Shown here piece after piece: positions 28,136 to 37,932 of a stretch of 64,000 nt of DNA. Source of the stretch: Flavobacterium sandaracinum (GTDB lineage Bacteria; Bacteroidota; Bacteroidia; Flavobacteriales; Flavobacteriaceae); contig NZ_SMFN01000007.1 in assembly GCF_004349135.1 (NCBI RefSeq), positions 1 through 64,000 of the forward strand, given 5' to 3'. The first letter of the stretch is position 1. Every line of letters starts with the position of its first letter. The notes beneath the pieces were generated by a model. That model was not told the DNA's origin and searched no databases. It was given only the letters and a program-made list of their open reading frames with translations. A program made the position numbers and the translations under genes.

Positions 28136-29236
28136 ATGAAATATACAACACGACAAAGCGCTATACTCTTACTAAGTGACGGAACTATTTTTCACGGTAA
28201 ATCCATTGGAATCAGTGGAACTACTTTTGGTGAGGTCTGTTTTAACACCGGAATGACTGGATACCAAGAGATATTTACAGATCCCTCTTATTTTGGTCAA
28301 ATAATGGTGGCTACAAATGCCCACATAGGAAATTATGGAGTAAATGAAAAGGAAATTGAATCTAGTAGTATTAAAATTTCAGGTTTAGTTTGTAAAAATT
28401 TTAGTTATAATTATTCTCGCGAAGACGCTTCGGGAAGTTTAGAAAATTATTTTATAGAACAAAATCTTATTTGCATCTCTGATGTTGATACAAGAGCTTT
28501 GGTGAGCTATATTCGTGAAAATGGAGCTATGAATGCGGTCATTTGTACGGATGGTTCCTCTGTAGAAGAGTTAAAGGCGTCATTAGCCAAAGTTCCTGAC
28601 ATGAATGGTTTAGAATTGGCCTCTAAGGTATCCACCAAGGAAGCCTATTTTTATGGTGATGAGCAAGCAACCTATAAGATTTCTGTACTTGATTTAGGAA
28701 TCAAAACGAATATTCTTCGAAACCTTGCTAAAAGAGATTGTTATATAAAGGTTTTCCCTTTTGATGCTTCCTATCAGGATATGCAGTCCTTTAATCCAGA
28801 TGGTTATTTCTTGTCTAATGGTCCTGGAGACCCAGAGCCACTTTCAAGTGCGATTCAGGTAGCCAAAGCAATTATCGAAAATAATAACCCTTTATTTGGA
28901 ATATGTCTTGGTCATCAGGTTATTGGTTTGGCCAATGGAGTTTCAACTTACAAGATGTTTAATGGACATAGAGGAATAAATCATCCTGTAAAAAATATAG
29001 TTACTGGGAAAGGCGAAATCACTTCTCAAAATCATGGTTTTGCTGTCAATAAGGAAGAATTAGACAATCATCCGGATTTGGAAATCACACATGTGCATCT
29101 TAATGATGGTACTGTTGCGGGTATGCGAATGAAAAACAAAAATTGTTTCTCGGTTCAATATCATCCTGAAGCTAGTCCAGGGCCACATGATTCTTCTTAC
29201 TTATTTGATCAATTTATTGAAAATATAAAAGCCTAA
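28136..29236 (+). CDS. carA: Carbamoyl-phosphate synthase small (glutamine amidotransferase) subunit
   Basis: 366 residues. CarA hydrolyses glutamine and channels ammonia to CarB for carbamoyl phosphate, used in pyrimidine and arginine synthesis. The N-terminal CPSase domain (LLLSDGTIFHGKSIG, GEVCFNTGMTGYQEIFTDPSY) is followed by a class I glutaminase domain with GICLGHQ (catalytic Cys257) and YHPEASPGP (His343, Glu345). carB is not in this window. The gene stands alone between its own promoter and terminator. Confidence 0.98.
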   Translation: MKYTTRQSAILLLSDGTIFHGKSIGISGTTFGEVCFNTGMTGYQEIFTDPSYFGQIMVATNAHIGNYGVNEKEIESSSIKISGLVCKNFSYNYSREDASGSLENYFIEQNLICISDVDTRALVSYIRENGAMNAVICTDGSSVEELKASLAKVPDMNGLELASKVSTKEAYFYGDEQATYKISVLDLGIKTNILRNLAKRDCYIKVFPFDASYQDMQSFNPDGYFLSNGPGDPEPLSSAIQVAKAIIENNNPLFGICLGHQVIGLANGVSTYKMFNGHRGINHPVKNIVTGKGEITSQNHGFAVNKEELDNHPDLEITHVHLNDGTVAGMRMKNKNCFSVQYHPEASPGPHDSSYLFDQFIENIKA

Positions 29237-29274
29237 AATTTGAATTTTTCTTATTTCAGATGTTAAACTACCTG

Positions 29275-29308
29275 GGATTGACTTTTCAATAAGTCAATCC
29301 TTTTTTTT
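29275..29308 (+). terminator. Terminator of carA
   Basis: GGATTGACTT and AAGTCAATCC form a perfect 10-bp stem with a 6-nt loop, followed by eight T. Confidence 0.92.
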
Positions 29309-29767
29309 AATCCGTAATGATCTTTCTCAAGAACTAATATATTGTTTAAATTTTGTGGTGCGATTTATGTCATGTTGCAGTTAGAACGTATTTTTACTAA
29401 AAGAATTTTTTTTATTTCTTGGTTTAAAGAATGTTTTTCTTTGTTTTTGATTTCATTACGTTAAGGGTTTTCTTTTTCTTCTCATTTTAATAATACAGTA
29501 AATTTTCCACTTATCTATTACGGTTAAATCTATTAAGTCTACAATTTAGAGCTTAAAAAGTAATTTTACGGTAGTTTATAATGAACAATAGTATTTTGTA
29601 ATTTAATTAAAGTACTAAATCCTTCTAGCTTCTTTTACTTTAGGTTTTTTATCATTTTTATAGATTAGATTTATAAAACCAAAAATTAGGATATTTTTCT
29701 TCTTCTTTTTAAAAAAAACTTGCCGTATCTTTTCTCTAAAAATAATTACAACGTTTTCGTTAATAAG
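29309..29767. other. Long AT-rich gap before eno, no feature recognised
   Basis: About 460 bp between the carA terminator and the inverted repeat before eno. It is T-rich with frequent stops in all frames. No gene, RNA or clear repeat could be supported. Confidence 0.5.
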
Positions 29768-29793
29768 ATTCATTGTTTTCATAAAATGAATCA
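29768..29793. promoter_or_regulatory. Operator-like inverted repeat upstream of eno
   Basis: GATTCATT-G-TTTT-CAT-AAAATGAATC: outer arms GATTCATT and AATGAATC are perfect inverted copies. It ends 12 bp before the -7 element, so a protein bound here would cover the -33 region. Confidence 0.45.
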
Positions 29794-29802
29794 AAAAGAT
29801 AG

Positions 29803-31131
<1,329 letters not shown>

Positions 31132-31152
31132 ATTCCTACGATATTTTTATTT

Positions 31153-31185
31153 AAAGCCATTCACGTACCGTGGGTGGCTTTTTTT
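31153..31185 (+). terminator. Terminator of eno
   Basis: AAAGCCATTCACG pairs with CGTGGGTGGCTTT (two G-U pairs, 3-nt loop), followed by a T-run. Confidence 0.92.
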
Positions 31186-31241
31186 GGTAATATTTAACAA
31201 TTTCGTTGTGTTATTCTCTTTTTAATTAGTGTTTAATTCCC

Positions 31242-31249
31242 TAGATTTG
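31242..31249 (+). promoter_or_regulatory. Promoter -7 element of gltA
   Basis: TAGATTTG matches TAnnTTTG exactly, 37 nt before the gltA start. The -33 region is T-rich without a clear TTG. Confidence 0.65.
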
Positions 31250-31286
31250 ATAAATTATTATTTTAAAAGTTTATTTTCAATATATT

Positions 31287-32570
31287 ATGTCAAAAATAGC
31301 AACATTAGAAATTGATGGGAAAAAAATTGAGCTGCCTGTAGTTGTAGGGAGTGAAAACGAAGTTGCCATCGATATTAACAAATTACGTGATTTATCCGGG
31401 ATTATTACACTAGATCCGGGCTATAAAAATTCGGGTTCTTGTAAAAGTGATATCACTTTTCTAGATGGAGAATTAGGAATACTTCGTTATAGAGGATATT
31501 CAATAGAAGATTTAGCTGCAAAAGCTGATTTCTTAGAAGTGTCTTATCTTTTGATTTTTGGAGAATTGCCAAACAATAAGCAATTAGCGCAATTTGAAAC
31601 TGATATCAGGAAATACACTTTAGTCAATGAAGAAATGAAAAACATCATTGATGGTTTTCCTAAAACAGCACATCCAATGGGTGTTTTGGCAGCTTTGACT
31701 AGTGCATTGACAGCATTTAACCCTAAATCGGTTAATGTTGAAAATGAAAAAGAAATGTATGAGGCCGTTTGTAAAACTATGGGTAAATTCATGGTAATAG
31801 CAACTTGGACGTACAGAAAAAGCATGGGTTATCCTTTAAATTATTATGATAATACTAAAGGATACGTTGAAAATTTTATGCGATTAATGTTTGAATTGCC
31901 TACTGAACCGTACGTTGCAAATCCTATAGTAATCGATGCATTGGATAAATTATTCATACTTCACGGGGATCACGAACAAAATTGTTCTACCTCTACTGTT
32001 AGAATGGTAGGATCGTCTCACGCAGGATTGTTTGCTTCTATATCGGCAGGAGTTTCGGCGCTTTGGGGTCCTCTACATGGTGGAGCCAATCAAGCAGTAC
32101 TTGAAATGTTAGAGGAAATTCATAGAAATGGTGGTGATGCAGATAAATACATGGCTAAAGCCAAAGATAAAAATGATCCTTTCCGTTTAATGGGTTTTGG
32201 TCACAGAGTATATAAAAATTTCGATCCAAGAGCAAAAATTATTAAGAAAGCTGCCAATGAGGTTTTAGCCACATTGGGAGTTGAAGATCCAATTCTTGCC
32301 ATAGCTAAAAAATTAGAAGAAGCTGCTCTGGAAGATGAATATTTTAAATCTAGAAACTTATATCCAAATGTTGATTTCTATTCTGGGATCATCTATAGAG
32401 CGTTAGGAATTCCTACAGATATGTTCACGGTAATGTTTGCCATAGGTCGTTTGCCAGGTTGGATCGCACAATGGAAAGAAATGCGTGAAAACAAAGAACC
32501 AATAGGAAGACCAAGACAAGTTTATACAGGTCACCCATTGAGGGAGTTTGTACCAACAGATAAAAGATAA
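31287..32570 (+). CDS. gltA: Citrate synthase (type II, hexameric-type length)
   Basis: 427 residues. It condenses acetyl-CoA with oxaloacetate, the entry step of the TCA cycle. DPGYKNSGSCKSDITFLDGE near the N-terminus, LHGDHEQNCSTSTVRMVGSS, GPLHGGANQAV with His264, GFGHRVYKNFDPRA with His306, and the YPNVDFYSG segment with the catalytic Asp are all present. Single gene with its own promoter and terminator, followed by two amidinotransferase-fold genes. Confidence 0.99.
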   Translation: MSKIATLEIDGKKIELPVVVGSENEVAIDINKLRDLSGIITLDPGYKNSGSCKSDITFLDGELGILRYRGYSIEDLAAKADFLEVSYLLIFGELPNNKQLAQFETDIRKYTLVNEEMKNIIDGFPKTAHPMGVLAALTSALTAFNPKSVNVENEKEMYEAVCKTMGKFMVIATWTYRKSMGYPLNYYDNTKGYVENFMRLMFELPTEPYVANPIVIDALDKLFILHGDHEQNCSTSTVRMVGSSHAGLFASISAGVSALWGPLHGGANQAVLEMLEEIHRNGGDADKYMAKAKDKNDPFRLMGFGHRVYKNFDPRAKIIKKAANEVLATLGVEDPILAIAKKLEEAALEDEYFKSRNLYPNVDFYSGIIYRALGIPTDMFTVMFAIGRLPGWIAQWKEMRENKEPIGRPRQVYTGHPLREFVPTDKR

Positions 32571-32580
32571 AATCAGTTTA

Positions 32581-32611
32581 AAAAGCTTCACGAATTTGTG
32601 AAGCTTTTTTT
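32581..32611 (+). terminator. Terminator of gltA, fused to the next promoter
   Basis: AAAAGCTTCAC pairs with GTGAAGCTTTT around a 6-nt loop, followed by a T-run that runs straight into TATATTTG of the next gene. Confidence 0.9.
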
Positions 32612-32618
32612 ATATTTG
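32611..32618 (+). promoter_or_regulatory. Promoter -7 element of the DDAH-like gene
   Basis: TATATTTG, exact match, begins at the last T of the gltA terminator. The start codon is 17 nt downstream. The position of a -33 element would fall inside the terminator hairpin, and no TTG is found at the usual distance. Confidence 0.65.
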
Positions 32619-32635
32619 CCAAAAGCTAAAAAGAC

Positions 32636-33550
32636 ATGTTACAATTAAAGGTGAATAATGAAACTTCGAGACTGAGGGCTTTAGTGCTTGGTTCTGCCGT
32701 TGATAATGGACCTACTCCAAAGGCTGAAGAGGCCTACGATCCAAAATCATTAGAGCATATTTTAGCGGGAACCTATCCAAAGGAACAGGATATGGTTAAT
32801 GAAATGGAGGCATTTAATACGGTGTTGAAAAAATATGACGTCACGGTTTTTCGTCCAGAGCAGATTGAAAATTACAATCAAATATTTACTAGGGATATTG
32901 GTTTTGTTATTGATGATGTTTTTGTGAAATCTAATATTCTACCAGATCGCGAACGAGAATTAGATGCGATTCAGTACATCATTGATCAAATTAATCCTAA
33001 AAAAGTGGTCCGTCCACCCGAGGAAGTTCATATCGAAGGAGGTGACGTTATGTTGTGGAATGAGTATATTTTTATTGGAACTTATAAAGGAAGTGACTAC
33101 AAAGAGTACATCACTGCACGAACAAACCTGCAAGGAGTTCAATATATTAAAGACTTGTTTCCAAATAAAATTGTCAAAGAATTTGATTTGGTTAAATCCA
33201 AAATGGACGCCCGTGATAATGCCTTGCATTTAGATTGTTGTTTTCAACCAGTGGGGAATGATAAAGGGATTATTTACAAGAACGGATTCCGGGAGGAAGC
33301 AGACTACTTGTTTTTGGTCCATCTTTTTGGAAAAGACAACCTATTTCACATCACTAGAGACGAAATGTACCACATGAATTCGAATGTTTTTTCTATCGAT
33401 ACCAATGTAGTAGTTTCTGAAAGAAATTTTACGCGACTTAATAATTGGTTGCGTGCTAACGGTTTTGTCGTAGAAGAAATTCCATACGCAGAAATTGCAA
33501 AACAAGAAGGGTTATTGCGATGTTCGACCTTACCATTAATCAGGGATTAA
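32636..33550 (+). CDS. Dimethylarginine dimethylaminohydrolase-like protein (amidinotransferase fold)
   Basis: 304 residues of the guanidino-group-modifying superfamily. Key positions: FTRDIGF (84-90), EGGD (134-137), HLD (His198) and a C-terminal catalytic Cys296 in LLRCSTLPL. This Cys-His-Glu layout is that of DDAH (methylarginine to citrulline) and of related arginine deiminases. The exact substrate cannot be read from the sequence. It is followed by a second member of the same fold, CtlX-like, 69 nt downstream. Confidence 0.8.
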   Translation: MLQLKVNNETSRLRALVLGSAVDNGPTPKAEEAYDPKSLEHILAGTYPKEQDMVNEMEAFNTVLKKYDVTVFRPEQIENYNQIFTRDIGFVIDDVFVKSNILPDRERELDAIQYIIDQINPKKVVRPPEEVHIEGGDVMLWNEYIFIGTYKGSDYKEYITARTNLQGVQYIKDLFPNKIVKEFDLVKSKMDARDNALHLDCCFQPVGNDKGIIYKNGFREEADYLFLVHLFGKDNLFHITRDEMYHMNSNVFSIDTNVVVSERNFTRLNNWLRANGFVVEEIPYAEIAKQEGLLRCSTLPLIRD

Positions 33551-33572
33551 TTTCATATTGAGGCGCAAAAGA

Positions 33573-33597
33573 GTAGAGACGCATCGCAATGCGTTGC
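33573..33597. repeat. Short dispersed-type palindrome in the DDAH-ctlX gap
   Basis: GTAGAGACGCAT-CGCA-ATGCGTTGC with perfect arms ACGCAT (33579-33584) and ATGCGT (33589-33594). GTAGAGACGC-type palindromes occur as dispersed repeats in several bacterial groups. No T-run follows, so it would not terminate transcription. Confidence 0.45.
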
Positions 33598-33619
33598 AAC
33601 AAAAAATAAAATAAAAATC

Positions 33620-34555
33620 ATGAAACAAACCACAAATTCCATAGTAATGATTCGCCCAGTTGCGTTTCGAATGAACGAACAAACCGCAGTTAACAATTAT
33701 TACCAAAAAGTACTGGACGGTTTGTTGCCAGCAACCGTAAATGCAAAGGCGCAACAAGAATTTGATGTTTTTGTCGAGAAATTAAGAGCAGTGGGTGTAG
33801 AGGTAACCGTTGTTGATGATACCTTGAGTCCGGATACGCCAGACAGCATTTTTCCTAACAATTGGATTTCATTCCACGAGAATGGTGATGTGGCATTGTA
33901 TCCCATGTTTGCCGAAAATCGTAGGGAAGAACGTAGGGAAGAAATTCTAGATATGTTGGAGGATAAAGGTTTTGTTATCCATAACATTGTGGATTATACC
34001 TCGGCTGAAGAAGATGGTTTTTTCTTAGAGGGAACAGGAAGTTTACTTTTAGACAGAGAAAACAGTAAAGCTTATTGTGCTTTGTCACCTAGAGCTGATG
34101 AAGAATTGTTTATCGAATTTTGCGAAGATTTTGATTATGCGCCCATAATTTTTGAAGCGTTTCAAACCGTCGATGGAGAACGAAAACTAATTTATCACAC
34201 GAATGTAATGATGTGTTTAGGCGAAACTTTTGCTGTAATTTGTTCGGATTGTATTGATGATAAAAAAGAACGCAAAATGGTTCTCGATAATCTTAAAGAA
34301 AATGGCAAAGAAATTATTGTAATTACGGAAGCCCAAATGAACAATTTTGCAGGGAATATGCTTGAAGTTCGGGGAAGTAATGATAAAAGATATTTAGTAA
34401 TGAGTGCTGCAGCACATCAAGCTTTGACTTCAAAGCAGATCGAACAACTGGAAAAACATGCTGAAATTTTGAGCTCCAGTCTAGATACAATTGAAGCGTG
34501 CGGTGGTGGAAGCGCCAGATGTATGATGGCAGAGATTTTCCTACCAAGAAAATAG
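33620..34555 (+). CDS. ctlX: CtlX-type hydrolase (citrulline utilisation, amidinotransferase fold)
   Basis: 311 residues. DSIFPNNWISFH (75-86), GFFLEGTGSLLLD (133-145), YHTNVMMCLG (His193) and the C-terminal CGGGSARCMMAEIF with Cys301 match the CtlX group, related to arginine deiminase/DDAH. In some bacteria CtlX is linked to citrulline use, but the biochemical evidence for the family is limited. The partner gene upstream shares the fold, so the pair may act on consecutive guanidino or ureido substrates. Confidence 0.8.
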   Translation: MKQTTNSIVMIRPVAFRMNEQTAVNNYYQKVLDGLLPATVNAKAQQEFDVFVEKLRAVGVEVTVVDDTLSPDTPDSIFPNNWISFHENGDVALYPMFAENRREERREEILDMLEDKGFVIHNIVDYTSAEEDGFFLEGTGSLLLDRENSKAYCALSPRADEELFIEFCEDFDYAPIIFEAFQTVDGERKLIYHTNVMMCLGETFAVICSDCIDDKKERKMVLDNLKENGKEIIVITEAQMNNFAGNMLEVRGSNDKRYLVMSAAAHQALTSKQIEQLEKHAEILSSSLDTIEACGGGSARCMMAEIFLPRK

Positions 34556-34574
34556 AAGAAAACCGGATAAAATT

Positions 34575-34621
34575 TAGACTGCCCCCAAAAAGTTAGATAC
34601 TATTTGGGGGTATTTTTATGG
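34575..34621 (+). mobile_element. Solo terminus of an IS150-like element (relic)
   Basis: This 47-bp stretch matches the end of the IS at 299-253 (minus strand) in 44 of 47 positions, from TAnACTGCCCCC to TTTTTATGG. The match stops right after the ATGG of the transposase start. Nothing else of the IS remains. The internal hairpin (CCCCCAAA and TTTGGGGG around a 13-nt loop, followed by TATTTTTA) can serve as terminator between the convergent ctlX and MarC-family genes. Confidence 0.8.
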
Positions 34622-34628
34622 CTTTAAT

Positions 34629-35258
34629 TTAGGAGAGATTCCCTTTTATAATATTAATGATGGCACTTACAATATATTGTATTCCTATCGCAATTACAAT
34701 GAATCCTACGATTCTTGATATGGCAACAATGCCAGATACTCCAAGTATTTTTGCTAAATAATGCGCGCTTTTAAGGATTAAAAATATGGTAACTGCAATA
34801 GCAAGAATAGCCATTGAAGAGATTAAAATCTCCATAGATGAATTGTGTTCCTGATAAAATGCAATAAGTAGTGAGATGGAACCAGGTCCAGCAAGCATAG
34901 GAATGGCAAGCGGCGTTAAGGCAATGTCATTTCTTTTTTGAGCATCGGATTCTGCTTTTTTATTGATTCCCCTCTTTTTATTAAATTCTCCCGAAAGCAA
35001 CGAAAACCCCGAATTTACAATAATGATTCCTCCAGCTATTCGCAAGGCATCGATACTGATGCCAAAGAAAATCAAAACATATTGGCCTATAAAAAAGGAG
35101 ACAATTAGGATAATAAATACATTTATCGCCGTCCATAAAGAAATTCTAGAACGTTCTTTTTTGGTGTCATTTTGTGTCAGGCCCACAAAGATGGGAACCG
35201 TACCAATAGGGTTTAAAACCGAAAAAAGAGCGACAAATAGATAAATAAATAAATCCAT
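34629..35258 (-). CDS. MarC-family (UPF0056) integral membrane protein
   Basis: 209 residues with six hydrophobic segments. MDLFIYLFVALFSVLNPIGTVPIFVGLT at the start and ALTPLAIPMLAGPGSISLLIAF in the middle, both with conserved Asn/Pro/Gly motifs, identify the MarC family of inner-membrane proteins. The family was first linked to antibiotic resistance but its function is not established. Single gene, convergent with ctlX, with a -7 element 19 nt upstream. Confidence 0.93.
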   Translation of the reverse strand: MDLFIYLFVALFSVLNPIGTVPIFVGLTQNDTKKERSRISLWTAINVFIILIVSFFIGQYVLIFFGISIDALRIAGGIIIVNSGFSLLSGEFNKKRGINKKAESDAQKRNDIALTPLAIPMLAGPGSISLLIAFYQEHNSSMEILISSMAILAIAVTIFLILKSAHYLAKILGVSGIVAISRIVGFIVIAIGIQYIVSAIINIIKGNLS

Positions 35259-35276
35259 ATTTTGTTTTTAAGACTG

Positions 35277-35284
35277 CAAAAATA
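35277..35284 (-). promoter_or_regulatory. Promoter -7 element of the MarC-family gene
   Basis: TATTTTTG on the minus strand, exact match to TAnnTTTG, 18 nt before the start codon. The -33 region offers only CTTT at about 20 nt. Confidence 0.6.
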
Positions 35285-35348
35285 CTCTTTTTTTGCTTTT
35301 TAAAGTTAAGCTACTGTTTTTTATTGCTTTGAGAACTAAACCGTAAAA

Positions 35349-35382
35349 TTGTTAAACGAACAAACCTTTTTGATTACTTTTG
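35349..35382 (+). promoter_or_regulatory. Promoter of the CoA-binding protein gene
   Basis: TTG at 35349-35351, a 23-nt spacer, and TACTTTTG at 35375-35382 (exact -7). The start codon follows 19 nt later. Confidence 0.7.
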
Positions 35383-35401
35383 CCACATACAATTAAAGAA
35401 A

Positions 35402-35770
35402 ATGATAAAGAGTAAAAAAACCTTGGTTCTTGGAGCAACAACGAAACCAGATCGATATGCGTTCAAAGCCATATCAATGTTAGTAGATAAAGGGCATTCC
35501 GTACTTGCGCTGGGTCAAAATGCCGGTGAAGTTGCGGGTGTGAAAATCCAGACTAAAGCCATTCCATTAAAGAATATTGATACCGTTACCTTATATTTAA
35601 ATCCAACGCGTCAGCGTGATTATTATAATTATATCGTAGAGGCAAAACCGAAACGAGTTATCTTTAATCCCGGTACAGAAAATCCAGAATTTTATCAGCT
35701 GTTAAAATTGAACGATATCAAGGCAGAAGTGGCTTGTACGTTGGTTTTATTATCCACGAATCAGTATTAG
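35402..35770 (+). CDS. CoA-binding domain protein (Rossmann fold)
   Basis: 122 residues made up of one CoA_binding_2 domain. KKTLVLGATTKPDRYAFKAISMLVDKGH is the nucleotide-binding loop, and KRVIFNPGTENPEF plus the C-terminal EVACTLVLL complete the succinyl-CoA-synthetase-like Rossmann fold. Small stand-alone proteins of this type are widespread and bind CoA, but their role is not known. Single gene between the MarC-family gene and a repeat-bearing gap. Confidence 0.9.
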   Translation: MIKSKKTLVLGATTKPDRYAFKAISMLVDKGHSVLALGQNAGEVAGVKIQTKAIPLKNIDTVTLYLNPTRQRDYYNYIVEAKPKRVIFNPGTENPEFYQLLKLNDIKAEVACTLVLLSTNQY

Positions 35771-35776
35771 TTTTTT

Positions 35777-35927
35777 TCGAAGCTATTTCCTGCTATTCAT
35801 TTCAATCTTTGGATTAAAAACAGTCTTTTTCTAAATATAAAAAGGAGCTTCCGTTGGTCGCTCTTTTTTTATGAGAAAAAAGTACTGTTTTTAATCCAAA
35901 GGATTTCCATTTTTATCAGGGCTAGGA
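35777..35927. repeat. Intergenic palindromic repeat element, copy 2
   Basis: TCGAAGCTATTTCC at the left and GGGCTAGGA at the right match the flanks of copy 1 at 1706-1794. Inside, the stem sequence is different: CTTTGGATTAAAAACAGT (35807-35824) is a perfect inverted copy of ACTGTTTTTAATCCAAAG (35884-35901). A nested hairpin (AAAAGGAGC with GCTCTTTTT, about 35840-35869) lies in the loop and can also stop transcription from the upstream gene. Confidence 0.65.
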
Positions 35928-36139
35928 ATATCTTAATTGCCCTAAATAGTTGGAATTAAAACGGTCTGTTTTGCATTATTACTGCATTTCATTATTGACA
36001 ATTCCAAGTTGAATAGTTGGAATTAAAAAAGCAAGGTTGAATATCCAAAAGTAGCAAGGGATTTGCTTGTAAAGATTCTGAATTAATAAAATATAGAGGA
36101 TAGAAATTAGTGACGCTCTGGGAATCTCCGCACAGAATT
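35928..36139. repeat. Gap with a 17-bp direct repeat
   Basis: AATAGTTGGAATTAAAA occurs at 35945-35961 and again at 36012-36028, 67 bp apart. No gene was recognised between repeat copy 2 and the end of the symporter gene. Confidence 0.5.
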
Positions 36140-37648
36140 TTAAAACCGTCTTACCTCTGCGATAGGTTTGCTTATCAAAAGCAATCCAATATAGGTTATA
36201 AGTCCATTTAGGATGATGAGCTCATTGTCAAATACGTATCCAAAAAATAAGGTTTTCGAATTTTCGCTTATAAAATAGGTTAGTGCCGGAGCCAATAGAC
36301 AGATCAATGGGACAAATTTATCTTTGACCGTTTTTGATTTGGCAAACAACCCAAAGCAATACAGTCCTAGTAGTGGGCCATACGTATACGAAGCTACTCT
36401 AAAAATCATCCCAACCACAGAGCTATCATTGATTGTATTAAAAAACACGATAACCAAAAACATCAAAAAAGAAAAGGCAATATGAACAAAATGTCTGTTG
36501 CGCACTACATTGGGTTTGTTTCGGTTTTCGGCTTTATCCATACCTAGAAAATCGACACAAAACGAAGTAGTAAGAGCGGTTAATGCGGAGTCTGTAGTCG
36601 CAAAGGTAGCGGCGGTCAATCCCAATAAAAAAATGATGGATGGAATTAGCGTCAAATGATGAAAAGCAATTTCTGGAAAAAGTAAATCGGTTCTGGGTTT
36701 TCCAGATATTAAATCGGTAGGGACTGCAATCCCATTTTTATCAGCATAAATGTAAAGTAGTGCGCCCACACTTAAAAAGAATATGTTGATCAGTACAAAT
36801 ATTCCCGTAAAGGTAAACATGTTTTTTTGGGCTTCGCCAATGTTCTTGCAGCTCAGGTTCTTCTGCATTAAATCCTGATCTAAGCCAACCATAGCAATAG
36901 TGACAAAAATTCCTCCCAGAATTTGTTTGACAAAATGAAACTTATTGGACACAAAATCGTCAAAGAAAAAGACTTTCGAATAATTGCTGTTTTTTACTGC
37001 TTCGAAAGCGTCAAAAACACCTAAGTTTAAACTTTTACAAATAAAGTAAATGGTCAAAAAAACAGAAGTTACCAAGAAGAAAGTTTGTAATGTATCTGTG
37101 ATGATGATGGTTTTCAATCCACCTCGGTAGGTATAAGCAAATATCAAAGCTAGCGAAATTAAAACGGTGATGGCAAATGGGATTCCATAAAAGTCAAAAA
37201 CATAACGCTGTAAAACAATCACCACAAGATACAGTCGAAACGATGAGCCTATAGTTCGGCTAATCAAGAAAATGGTGGCCGCAGTTTTATAGGAATAAAT
37301 GCCCAATCGCTGTTCGATATAACTGTAAATCGAAGTTAGATTCATGCGGTAATAAAGCGGCAAGAGTATTTTGGCAATAATGACAAAGCCAATTGCATTT
37401 CCTAAAACAAATTGAAAATACTTGAATTGCTCGCCATTTGGAGACCCTACTTCTCCGGGAACCGAAATGAATGTGACTCCAGAAAGCGCCGTTCCAATCA
37501 TTCCAAAGGCGACTAAATACCATTTTGAATTTTTGTTGGCTTTAAAAAAAGCATCATTTCCACTGTCTTTTTTACTGACAAAGTGGGAAATCAAAAATAA
37601 CATTCCAAAATAGACGATAATAAGGAGTAGGATAGTACTTGGGGCCAT
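36140..37648 (-). CDS. Sodium:solute symporter (SSS family)
   Basis: 502 residues from ATG at 37648 (MAPSTILLLIIVYFGMLFLISH), with about 13 hydrophobic segments. The frame is open for 29 more codons upstream, but that stretch is hydrophilic and the SSS fold starts at the chosen Met. GMIGTALSGVTFISVPGEVG is the conserved substrate and sodium-site region of TM2, and ATFATTDSALTALTTSFCVDFLG lies in the core of TM8. SSS members import sugars, amino acids, sialic acid or other solutes with sodium; the substrate cannot be told here. Confidence 0.9.
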   Translation of the reverse strand: MAPSTILLLIIVYFGMLFLISHFVSKKDSGNDAFFKANKNSKWYLVAFGMIGTALSGVTFISVPGEVGSPNGEQFKYFQFVLGNAIGFVIIAKILLPLYYRMNLTSIYSYIEQRLGIYSYKTAATIFLISRTIGSSFRLYLVVIVLQRYVFDFYGIPFAITVLISLALIFAYTYRGGLKTIIITDTLQTFFLVTSVFLTIYFICKSLNLGVFDAFEAVKNSNYSKVFFFDDFVSNKFHFVKQILGGIFVTIAMVGLDQDLMQKNLSCKNIGEAQKNMFTFTGIFVLINIFFLSVGALLYIYADKNGIAVPTDLISGKPRTDLLFPEIAFHHLTLIPSIIFLLGLTAATFATTDSALTALTTSFCVDFLGMDKAENRNKPNVVRNRHFVHIAFSFLMFLVIVFFNTINDSSVVGMIFRVASYTYGPLLGLYCFGLFAKSKTVKDKFVPLICLLAPALTYFISENSKTLFFGYVFDNELIILNGLITYIGLLLISKPIAEVRRF

Positions 37649-37919
37649 TTGCTGAGTTTGAAGTGACCAAAATACGATTTTTTGGTTAATCGATGAATCG
37701 GGAATTTGTTTATTTGAAAACCAGTACGCTTTCATCTCAACGCTCTGCGAAGGAAGAACATTACTTTGTTAAAAAAAAATGCTAAATAGATTGACCGCTG
37801 AAAGGATAAAAAGTATTGTTTAGATGGTGGATCTCAAACTCCGATTATTGTCAAAGTAAATTCTTTGGTAGTTTTTCCTCATTATCTCATTTTCTAATTC
37901 TTCGAATTATCTAATTGAC

Positions 37920-37927
37920 TACTTTTG
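37920..37927 (+). promoter_or_regulatory. Promoter -7 element of recR, 5 nt from the start codon
   Basis: TACTTTTG matches TAnnTTTG exactly, followed by CAGTT and the recR ATG. TAATTC-TTC-GAATTA lies just upstream as a small inverted repeat. The mRNA would be leaderless or nearly so. Confidence 0.6.
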
Positions 37928-37932
37928 CAGTT

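Noticed and set aside
32960..33233. Opposed 89-codon frames inside the DDAH-like gene
   Set aside because: Both are shadows of the real gene, which has full family motifs.
37649..37735. 29-codon N-terminal extension of the sodium:solute symporter
   Set aside because: The stretch is hydrophilic and the family begins at MAPSTILLL; a -7-like TATTTTG lies within it on the minus strand.
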